Shown here one piece after another: positions 21,216 to 30,034 of a stretch of DNA of 64,000 bases; position 1 is the stretch's first letter, and each line of letters starts with the position of its first letter. Position numbers and translations under genes: made by a program. Source of the stretch: Locusta migratoria (Eukaryota; Arthropoda; Insecta; Orthoptera; Acrididae); contig CM048750.1 in assembly GCA_026315105.1 (NCBI GenBank), positions 170,900,549 to 170,964,548 on the forward strand. The letters are read 5' to 3'. The notes beneath the pieces were generated by a model. The model was not told where the DNA came from. It did not search any database and worked only from the letters and a program-made list of their open reading frames with translations.

Positions 21216-21473
21216 GGCTTACACTTCTTGTATATTACTGTTCTGTATCCCAGTTTATCATTTATGGCTGTCTGATGGGCGACAGCCAGGTTGGCTTGTC
21301 ACCACTGTTCGAAGTTTCTTCACACACGTCTTCGCTGGTCAGCTCCAAGCAGGACTCACCAAAAAAAGAAAATTTTCTTCTCCATTCAGGTTCAAAGCGG
21401 AATATGCCAGATCCCACTTAACGACGGACAGAGATCAATGGTAGTCTGTGTAAAGCTAACACTGTCTACGTAC
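21216..21473. other. No gene seen
   Basis: Short overlapping open frames without domains. Nothing recognised. Confidence 0.3.
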
Positions 21474-21605
21474 ATGTCGCGTCACATCGAGTAGGCCCCG
21501 ATCGCTAGCTGACTGGCTGGTACCATTGGGGCACAGCTCACTGTCTCATAGCGACCAGTCAGTCAGCTATGTGATCGCGGCCTACTCCCTGTAACGTGAC
21601 ACAGA
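21474..21605. repeat. Imperfect inverted repeat, arms about 48 bp
   Basis: The left arm (GAGTAGGCC, CGATC, AGCTGACTGGCTGG) pairs with the right (CCAGTCAGTCAGCT, GATCG, GGCCTACTC), with a loop of about 35 bases. A possible small foldback or MITE remnant. Confidence 0.55.
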
Positions 21606-21823
21606 CTCCATCCAGGCCTTGTATATGGTGTTCGTAACGAACGCCACGGGCTTTAGTTCCCTTTCTGTGAGGAACCTATTAATAGTCTTAGAGGTCACTT
21701 CGTAATAAATCTAGTGTTTTGAGGCCCTCTCTGACGATTCTACGTCCCTCCAGCTGTTGTTGTCTGTCTACGTCATTTGTTTTAAACTGTAGGGAGCACC
21801 CCCTCCTTAAGGGGCGCGCGCGG
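21606..21823. other. No gene seen
   Basis: Nothing recognised. Confidence 0.3.
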
Positions 21824-21835
21824 AAACGGATGACA

Positions 21836-22030
21836 AATTCAAGTGTTTCTAAAGCTTATGGGACTTAACTACGGGGTCATCAGTCCCTAGACTTACAAAC
21901 TACTTATGAACTACTTACGAACTAGGACGGCACAAATATCCATGCCCGAGGGGGGATTCGAACCCCCGACCGTAGTGGCCGTGCAGACCGTGACTGAAGC
22001 GCCTCAGTCCCCTCGGCCACCGCGGCCGGC
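21836..22030 (-). mobile_element. tRNA-derived SINE, subfamily 1
   Basis: AAACGGATGACA (21824-21835) and AAACGGACGACA (22031-22042) form a duplication with one mismatch. Confidence 0.9.
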
Positions 22031-22619
22031 AAACGGACGACAGTGGATCCATTCCGAACTAGCGTACCAAACATTACATTATTGAAGAAGCAGCTGTTTA
22101 ATCAAAACAAATGTGATAGAACTTGAACCATGCGTGTTACATGACACACGCACCTGTGCTTGGTTGTAACGCGAAATTATGTCTGTATTTAAACAAGACA
22201 AGAAGAAGATGTGAAGATTGCAATCAGAGGACTCAAACAACAAAGCCACAGGGGAGGACGGAATAACATCAGAACTAATCAAGGAGGGAGGTGAAAGCTT
22301 GCACTTACAGATATATACACTGATCCAGTTGATATGGCAGAAGGAGACGCTGCCAGAAGAATGGAAATTGCCGGTAATATGCCCATTATACAAGAAAGGA
22401 AGCAAAATGGAATGTGGCAACTGTAGAGGTATCAGCCTGTTGAATGTAACACAGAAGATACTGTCTAACATCATACTCAGAAAATTGCAACCATTCATAG
22501 AGAACAACATACAGTTGTACCAAGCTCGTTTTCGACCAAACCGATCAACAATAGACCACGTTTTCACTCTAAGACAACTGTTTGAAAAACACCGGGAATA
22601 TGACAAACACATACACAGT

Positions 22620-22755
22620 AAACGTAACACCCAGAAGATGGCCGCTTGCAATAGTGGCCGAAACGTCGGTGAAATATTTGTTATATTGACGATGCGGTCC
22701 AATACCCAGAAGAGTTTTATCAACAATGACAACTGCCGCGGAAGCGTTCATTTAC
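22620..22755 (+). mobile_element. Penelope-type terminal fragment with hammerhead-like core
   Basis: ACAAACACATACACAGT at 22603-22619 and 22756-22772 is an exact 17-bp duplication around this 136-bp insert. Inside, CAGAAGA, a GGCC/GGCC stem and GAAAC at 22632-22664 match a hammerhead-like core except for one base (CAGA for CTGA). The following GTCGG and AGAAGAGTTTTATC phrases are typical of Penelope-like ends (from memory). Confidence 0.65.
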
Positions 22756-22993
22756 ACAAACACATACACAGTCTGTTTGTGGATTTTCAACGGGCGTATG
22801 ACAGCATCCACAGAAATAGTCTGTACAATGCAATGAGTGACCTCAGAATACCTGAAAAGCTAGTGAGAATAGTGTAAACCTGTATGGAAGGGTCAAAGGT
22901 AGCAGTACGTTTCCGAGGAGTTACATCAGAACCATTCGAGATAGAAACAGGTCTCAGACAAGGGGAAACGCTCATGTGTTTTGTTCAATTTCA

Positions 22994-23935
22994 TCTCTAT
23001 ATATAAAATGAAGTGTCCCGATTGACTGACTGACGACTGACTGACTGACTCATCATCGCCCAGCCCAAACCACTGAAGATAGAAACTTGAAATTTGTGGA
23101 GGCTGTTGATCTTACACTGTAGGCGTCATTTAAGAAGCGATTTTTCGATATTCCGTCCGTAAGGGGGTGAAATAGGGAATGAAAGGTTTTTTGAAAATAC
23201 GTAGCTATTTAGGCAATTTTGAAGCTAGAAATACAAAATTTCAGAATTTAATTCAGGGTTCGAATTTAAAAGACACGTGTTTCGGCATTTTTTTTGAAAT
23301 TCGACAAATAAGGGGTAAAATAGGTGACGTAAAAAATTGATTTTCAAAAATATGTTGCTGTTAACTCAAATTTTAAGCTACAACTACGGATCTTCGGATA
23401 TGGAATCTTGATCAGGATTAAAAATCCATGATTTTTAGGATCTTTGGAAATTCGACAACTAAGGGGGTTAAATAGAGGATCAAAAATTCTTTTTGAAAAT
23501 ACGTTGCTATTGATACAATTTTGAAGCTAGAGCTGCAAAAATTGATATTTGTATAGTTGGTTAGACGTTAAAAAATACGTGTTTCGGTATTTTTGGAAAT
23601 TCAACCATCAACGGGGTTAAATTGGAGAGGGTTTTTTTTTTCGAAAATATGTTGCTATTAAGGCAATTTTGAAGTTAGAACTACAAATTTTCGGATTTGG
23701 ATTCGGCGTTCGAATTTAAAAGACACGTGTTTCGGCATTTTTTTTAAAAAATTCAACCAATAAGGGGGTAAAATAAAGGATGCAAAAAATTGATTTTCAA
23801 AAATATGTTGCTGTTAACTCATATTTCAAGCTATAACTACGAAACTTAAGATATGGATTCTTCATCAGGATTGAAAAGAAACACCTGGTGCAGACCAACT
23901 AGCTTACGCATGCTAAGCAGCGGGGGTTCAGCTAG
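22994..23935 (+). mobile_element. Non-autonomous Helitron, 942 bp
   Basis: It begins TCTCTATATATAAAATGAA and ends AGCGGGGGTTCAGCTAG, preceded by A and followed by T, the canonical Helitron A/T target without duplication. Removing it joins TTCAATTTCA to TCTTAGATAAAG and restores RT residues FNFILDKVIRE in the host LINE. A short GC-rich pairing just before the end may be the terminal hairpin. The interior has five diverged units of about 150 bp, starting near 23161, 23312, 23461, 23611 and 23763, each with a GGGGTNAAAT motif. No Rep/helicase gene. Confidence 0.88.
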
Positions 23936-24613
23936 TCTTAGATAAAGTAATAAGAGAGAGTAGGAAACAGGAGTGGGCTGGAGTACAGGTGGATGGCAAC
24001 TTCAACTGTCTCGCATATGCAAATGGCATAGTCCTGCTAAGTGAATCTAAGCACGAGTGGAAAGGAATGTACAAACAAATGAACAGCTGTACACAGAAGG
24101 TTGAGCTTAATGTAAACCAAGATAAAACAGAGTTCATGCAATTAGGAAGCAGACAAGAGCAAGAAGAATTTTTGAAGACTCAGGAGAGTACACCAATTCA
24201 GATACTTGGGATCTTGGTTTACCACAGACAACAAAATAGAAATGGATATCAAGGAACGAATAGCAGTGGTAATGAAATGCATCCATAATCGGCTCCAAAT
24301 CAGTGTCTTGAACAGTAAGATAAAAATCTATAACACGGTGATTTGTCCAGGGGTAATATACGGCTCAGAAACATGGAGCATGGATAAACGGGACAAGGAA
24401 AAACTATTAATATTTGAAAGAAAAGTAATGAGGAAGATATGGAACCAATTTTATGCCAGAAGGAAGACAGGCGAAGATGGAACTTGAAGGCAAACCAAAT
24501 ATCAAACAGGCGCAAAACAGGAGGGAATGGAGACAGCTTGTGGAAGCAGCGCGTGGTCTGCAGGGCCTGTGATCCCTGGATTGTTGTTGTTGCTGTTTGT
24601 ATTTAAACAAGAC

Positions 24614-24774
24614 TTCGTTACTGATCATCTGTGACGTGACTGTTACTGACTGAACTTTCCAATAAAATTATGTGAAGACCCTATTGCCGTGCAGGGATGG
24701 TCGTGCACTCTGAAACGTCTCGCTGCGGAGTGCACTGCTACTCCCCGTCGAAGGTTATATGTCCTCCCTCAGGC
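24614..24774. other. No gene seen
   Basis: Contains an AATAAA at about 24659 but no adjoining gene was recognised. Confidence 0.3.
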
Positions 24775-24775
24775 T

Positions 24776-24812
<37 letters not shown>
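24775..24812. repeat. TA/TG microsatellite
   Basis: About eight TA units followed by about ten TG units. Confidence 0.95.
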
Positions 24813-24867
24813 TTCCCAAACAACAGTAAACTTTTGTTAATGAAAACAACATTGTTAATGACATCTA

Positions 24868-25319
24868 TTTTGCGTCCCAGCCTCGACGCCTCTTTTGTGT
24901 CTCCTTTCCGCCGGTTGTCGTGGGTGTCGGTGACCGAGTGGAGAGAGACCGACACAGGAAAATAGGATGCACGCTTGTGCGGTACGGAGGTGACCAGCCA
25001 GTGGGATAGCAGAAACTAGAAACACTAGGCTAAATTAGAACAAGTTTTATATTTCATAGAAATAAGATAATACTTACCTTTTACAAAGATCAAGACTGCA
25101 GAATGCTGATACATAGTTGAACTAGAGAGAGGCTTGCCTACTGATGAGACCTAGTGCCTATCTGATTCCCAAGTGAACGATGCAGTCCAGTGGTGGCCAC
25201 GAGCGGAGTTGTAGCAGAAGGCGCTCGTGGCTGACGTCGTAAGAACGCCGTGCCGTGCTTGCATGGCGGCGCGCGGCGTAAGTTCGTGGCGCGCAACTTC
25301 ATACTTGTGCGACACCACA
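24868..25319 (-). mobile_element. Solo LTR related to the Gypsy element
   Basis: On the minus strand it starts TGTGGTGTCGCACAAG and ends GGGACGCAAAA, and it follows the intact LTR throughout with clear divergence. ATCTA at 24863-24867 and 25320-25324 is an exact 5-bp duplication. It also has the double GACACAAAA/GACGCAAAA end with a GGCGTCGA segment between, so that structure is a family trait. It sits in the ATCTAC tail of a LINE. Confidence 0.93.
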
Positions 25320-25905
25320 ATCTACATCTACATAAATACTCTCCAAGTCAAATCGAAGTGCATGCTATTATGATATTTCTCTACACTTCCATTCTCTAAT
25401 TGCTCGCGCTAAAAAGGAACACCTAAATCTTTCCGTTTTCGATCTGATTTCTCTTATTTTATTTGATGATGATGTCTTCCTATATACGTGTGTGCTAACA
25501 AAATACGTTCGCATTCTGAAGAGAAAGTTGGTGAAAGAAATTTGGCAAATAGATCTCGTCGCAACGAATAACGCCTTTCTTTTAATGATTTCCACCCCAA
25601 CTCGTACATCATTTCCGTGACACTCTCCCCCCTATATAGCGCTAATACAAAACGAGCTGCCCTTCTCTGAACTTTCTCTAAATCGTCGGTCAGTCACTTG
25701 TGGTGGATATTCCACAATGTGCAGCAATACTCCAAAATAGGTCCCACAAGTGTGATGTAGGCAGTTTCTTTAGCAGAAGTGTTGGATCTTCTAAGAGTTA
25801 TGACAACTAAACGTAGTCTTTGCTTCGCTTTCCCTACAATATTTTCTTTTTGTTTTTCCCAATTTAAGTTGTTCGTAATTGTTACTCCTAGGTATTTAGG
25901 CACTT
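25320..25905 (-). pseudogene. LINE RT C-terminus and 3' tail (Jockey/CR1-like)
   Basis: The minus strand reads PKYLGVTITNNLNWEKQKENIVGKAKQRLR, then RRSNTSAKETAYITLVGPILEYCCTLWNIHHK, and a C-terminal stretch to about 25368 with stops. The 3' end is a short TGTAGATGTAGAT repeat at 25320-25340. Only the end of the RT reading frame survives. Confidence 0.8.
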
Positions 25906-26280
25906 AGTAGAATTTACGGCCTCTAGATTTGACTGATTTATCGTGTAAATGAAGTTAACGGATTTATTTTAGTGGTCATATGGAAGACTCCACTCTTCCC
26001 ATTATTGAGGGCTAAATATGTAATTATACTCGGGTTTGATACTAATTCCACAAGTTGGACACGTAATGTGTGATGATGTTATTTCAAAAATTACAACTTT
26101 CACTATATATAGCTGACCAGGTTATACTCAAACAATTCCACTGCGATAGCCAAGAAAAATAAGGGCCTATCCGTTACTGTAATAGCTTTTTTTAGTTTAG
26201 GTGAAATAATATTTCTTTATAAATACTCAAAAAAATGTTAATTATGAATGTCACTGAAAGTGGTAACGTGCACTGTGCAA
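25906..26280. other. AT-rich, no gene seen
   Basis: Nothing recognised. Confidence 0.3.
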
Positions 26281-26293
26281 CAATCGCTACACT

Positions 26294-27261
26294 CCAGAAT
26301 GAAATTTTCACTCTGCTGCGGAGTGTGCGCTGATATGAAACTTCCTGGCAGATTAAAATTGTGTGCCGGAACCGGGACTCGAACCTGGGACCTTTGCCTT
26401 CCGCGGGCAAGCGCATTACCGACTGTGCTATCCCGACACGACTCACGATGCCGCGTCACAACTTTACTTCCGCCAGTACCTCGCCTCCTACTTTCCAAAT
26501 TTCACAGAAGCTCTCCTGCGAACCATGCAAGACTAGCACTCCTGGAAGAAAGGATATGGTGGAGACATGGCTTAGCCACAGCCTAAGGGATGTTTCCAGA
26601 ATGAAATTTTCACTCTGCAGCGGAGTGTGCGCTGATATGAAACTTCCTGGCAGATTAAAATTGTGTGCCGGAACCGGGACTTGAACCTGGGACCTTTGCC
26701 TTTCGCGGGCAAGCGCACTACCGACTGTACTATCCCGACACGACTCACGATGCCATGTCTCCACCATATCCTTTCTTCCAGGAGTGCTAGTCTTGCATGG
26801 TTCGCAGGAGAGCTTCTGTGAAGTTTGGAAATTAGGAGGCGAGGCACTGGCGGAAGTTGTGAGGCGGCATCGTGAGTCGTGTCGGGATAGCACAGTCGGT
26901 ACTGCGCTTGCCCGCGAAAGGCAAAGGTCCCAGGTTCGAGTCCCGGTTCCGGCACACAAGTTTAATCTGCCAGGAAGTTTCATATCAGCGCACACTCCGC
27001 TGCAGAGTGAAAATTTCAATCTGGAAACAACCCTTAGGCTATGGCTAAGCCATGTCTCCACCATATCCGTTCTTCCAGGAGTGCTAGTCTTGCATGGTTT
27101 GGAAAGTAGGTGGCGAGGTACTGGCGGAAGTAAAGTTGTGAGGCGGCATCGTGAGTCGTGTCGGGATAGCACAGTCAGTAGTGCGCTTGCCTGCGAAAGG
27201 CAAAGGTCCCAGGTTCGAGTCCCGGTTCCGGCACACAATTTTAATCTGCCAGGAAGTTTCA
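26294..27261. mobile_element. Composite cluster of four tRNA-like units (two minus, two plus)
   Basis: Four copies of a roughly 300-bp unit: A 26294-26596 and B 26597-26755 on the minus strand, C 26756-27027 and D 27028-27261 on the plus strand. Each contains GGGATAGCACAGTC, CGCTTGCCCGCG, a B-box-like GGTTCGAGTCC and CACAATTTTAATCTGCC; A, B and C add CATATCAGCGCACACTCCGC. A-B and C-D are head to tail; B and C meet at an inverted junction. CAATCGCTACACT occurs once at each outer edge (26281-26293, 27262-27274), so the whole cluster looks like one insertion. The long open frames here are by-products of the repeat. Confidence 0.85.
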
Positions 27262-27274
27262 ATCGCTACACTGT

Positions 27275-28660
27275 CTAATTTGGTAGTTTATGAATGTGAT
27301 TAGCTCTAAGAGAAGACAGCCGAATGCAAATAATTTCTCTCTCATAAGACCAGTGACTCTTCCTTCAACTACTATCCTTACTGATGAGTGACATACAATA
27401 CACACAGGATAGTGCTTTGGATATATGAAAATTGAGACGATCTATTACTGTTAAGTTGGCCACTCCGTATGTGTTGTTCTTTCATAATTGCAACCTTTGG
27501 ATTTATTTCTGAACATTTGAGTATTTAATGAGTACATAATAGTGAAGTATTGTGTCGCTGATGGTTAAAGAGAACACCATGGAAGAAGAGAAGTGTTAAG
27601 ATACATTGGTGAGCTGTATCTTTATTCAGAACTAGTGTTTCTATCACATAACGCTTAATGAATAAATTATCGTTCTGTAGACGGTAATTCTAGTGTTCAA
27701 ATCTATATTTGTTTCCTGCTTACACTGACTTGCCTTTTGAGTTTATTGACTGGATATGAACGCTCTATGGAAAATCATGCTTATAGCGCCTCGAATTTCT
27801 TGTTTTACACCTTAATTTATCTCCATACAGTAGTACAATTTATCCATTAAATACAATGGTGAAGAAACGCTAGTTCTCACTAAAATATTAGTCACATATC
27901 CGTTTTACACAACTCAGGCCATTATCTGGTCTCTTATTGTAGGAGTATAGCTTATTCCATATCTCGCCTATGTTGTAAACAGTATTAAAATTTGAAAATA
28001 TTCATAACAGTTATAGACCATTAAATGAGCTAGTTTCTACGAAAACGACAAGAACAAGGGATTAGAAATTCCAGAATATCAAATTCTTTGTATACACGTA
28101 ATACTGATAATTGGATATTGTCTGACAGCTATACGTTCACCGATATAGCGTCAAGCGTCACGTATTCATAATACACAGTACTCCCTCCAGATTATCTTTG
28201 ATCTCACTGTTACTAATTGACCCGACAGTATGATCTTTCACCAATTCAACAGAACTCTCTACTCATGTCTACCTGCGCGTGTCTCATTTGTCAGACAAAT
28301 AGACATCTTCAAAATTAAACATTCATTACAATTCTTTTAAATCCGTAAATCAGACGGTATTTATACATGAGACATAGAATTTAACTTAAAAAAAATCAAA
28401 GTAATGAAAAGAAACGGGAACTAGTAAATGACTGTGTGGAATCAAAATTTAAAAGGGGTTACCTTGAATATCCGATACCACCGGTCGGCTTTGACCAAAT
28501 AGGTCATGTAATACGTTATTCTGTTTATATTCGTTTACTGCTAGTCGCTGATTGTATTGAAATGTGTCGGAGATAATATTTATTAGGATGCGCATGTGTA
28601 TTTATGCATTTCGTGTTGCGTAACAAAATGCTGCTGAGGAATACCAAATAATATTTGTTT
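27275..28660. other. AT-rich region, nothing recognised
   Basis: About 1.4 kb without an open frame above background or an element signature. Confidence 0.4.
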
Positions 28661-28860
28661 AATCGTTCTGATTGGCGTAAAAGACTGGTTTGTTAGCTTT
28701 ACGCGAGATTTTTTTTAGTTGTAAATTGATCATGGAATCGTTGTGAGTGGCATAAAACATCGTTCTATTTGCATCACGTGATATTTTTTAACATTATAAT
28801 GATTTTGGTGTCGTTATTTGCATAAAATATAGCTTGTTATCATTGCGTGTTTTTCTGTGA
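28661..28860. repeat. Imperfect tandem repeat, period about 74 bp
   Basis: Three units with the pattern TCGTT...GGCRTAAAA...GCRTNACGYGA.ATTTTTT start near 28661, 28736 and 28810. A related single unit occurs near 44.97 kb. Confidence 0.6.
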
Positions 28861-28964
28861 AAGCAACACACGATATTACCTTTACGTATTTTTAGTTCAG
28901 AATTATCTGGTATTAGTAATTAGACCTGTTTTGTATTGATTAGGACTAAATACAGTTATCAGTT

Positions 28965-29565
28965 CGTCGAACAATACACTATAATAGCATCAGTCAGGCA
29001 ATAGTAGTCACCCAATAGTACTCTTCCTCGACGCGACAACATGCAAATAGGAATGAATATCGTTCAAATTTAAATATGCATATCGTATAGTAAGAAGCAA
29101 AGTTATGCCTTCACATGCTATGCCGGCACTTTTATTTGGCTGTTTGTCGAAAATATATTTGTTTTTTAGTAATACGCCATCATTTTAAAGGAAATGCTTT
29201 ACGAAGATAGCAGATTGACTGGACAAGGGTACATCAAGATCCTGTCAACCATAGAGCAGGAAGAGCATTAATTAATTTCCCCAAATTTGTTGCACGAGAA
29301 TAGCTGATTTATTAACAGGAAAAGGGTAGGCCAACATACAAGAAGCTGCAAATTTTCAGCTTTTCTCGTCACAAATGTTCGCCAATCTTTTATCTGAAAA
29401 TGTCGTGACTTCCATAGGATGTCGTTACGTATACACTCCTTACGTTACAGGTAGTAAAATTATTATCTGTAAAACCAAAATATATTAATCGATAATTGAC
29501 AATGCATACAATTATTTCTCATAATGCTGATCCTCGATGAAATGTGTTCTGCTGTGTTGTGATTA
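28965..29565 (+). repeat. Dispersed repeat X, direct match to 44.79-45.49 kb
   Basis: Shared blocks include CAATAGTAGTCA, AAATATGCATATYGTATAGT, TATGCCTTCACATGCTATGC, CCTGTCAACCATAGA, ATTAATTAATTTCC and GAAATGTGTTCT, in the same order and orientation as the second copy. No coding capacity. Family unknown. Confidence 0.75.
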
Positions 29566-30022
29566 AGTACAGCCTTAGCCTCCAAATAATACAAAGCTTA
29601 GCCTACTCACTAAGAGCTTATCTCAGATGAGCAGTGTCGTCGCTGTAGTTCAAACGTCTTCCGCTGTTGGCGCCACAAGCCAACTTCATTCCGTGTAGAT
29701 TCTTATGGAAGCCGGATAGGAAATACGACAAATATGTCCACGTAGCACAACGGTTTGTTTTGGTCACTGATATCGAGAACAATTATTGAAGTTCATGTTA
29801 AAGTCTTTATTTAATACTGATAACATCGATTATTTCTTGTTATTATTATGTACATAGATTTTTAGGTCTAATTGAATGTAATTGTGTTGCGGCTTTTCCT
29901 ATAGAGCTTCTTTCCTAAATTTTCATTTATTTCGCAAAATATTCCCTGCGCACCTGGCCTGTCAAGTTGTTCGTGAAATTAGTTAAGTAGGGCCGCAGAA
30001 CTTTTTGCAATATTAGCCTAAT
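29566..30022. other. No gene seen
   Basis: AT-rich spacer before the RTE insertion. Confidence 0.35.
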
Positions 30023-30034
30023 GTGCTCAGGAGC

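Larger units (their letters stand above)
22200..24597 (+). pseudogene. 5'-truncated non-LTR retrotransposon (RT domain) with two later insertions
   Basis: TGTATTTAAACAAGAC at 22184-22199 and 24598-24613 is an exact 16-bp duplication. The frame reads ATGEDGITSELIKEGG, WKLPVICPLYKKGSK, CRGISLLNVTQKILS and FVDFQRAYDSIHR (motif A), a degraded motif B (GLRQGETL) and a motif-C region (LAYANGIVLLSES, with the Asp pair lost). It continues to YNTVICPGVIYGSETW and NRREWRQLVEAARGLQGL, then a short TTG-rich tail. A 136-bp fragment (22620-22755) and a Helitron (22994-23935) split it; both can be removed cleanly. It is a different LINE family from the RTE copies. Clade not assigned. Confidence 0.88.

Noticed and set aside
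22079..22732. 217-codon minus-strand frame across the LINE
   Set aside because: It overlaps the LINE RT on the opposite strand and crosses the nested Penelope-type insertion, so it cannot be an old conserved gene.
26456..27262. 268-codon minus-strand open frame, and antiparallel frames, in the tRNA-like cluster
   Set aside because: The peptide is a repeated translation of the tRNA-like units (recurring LPGRLKLCAGTG). Open frames arise because the repeat lacks stops, not because it is a gene.
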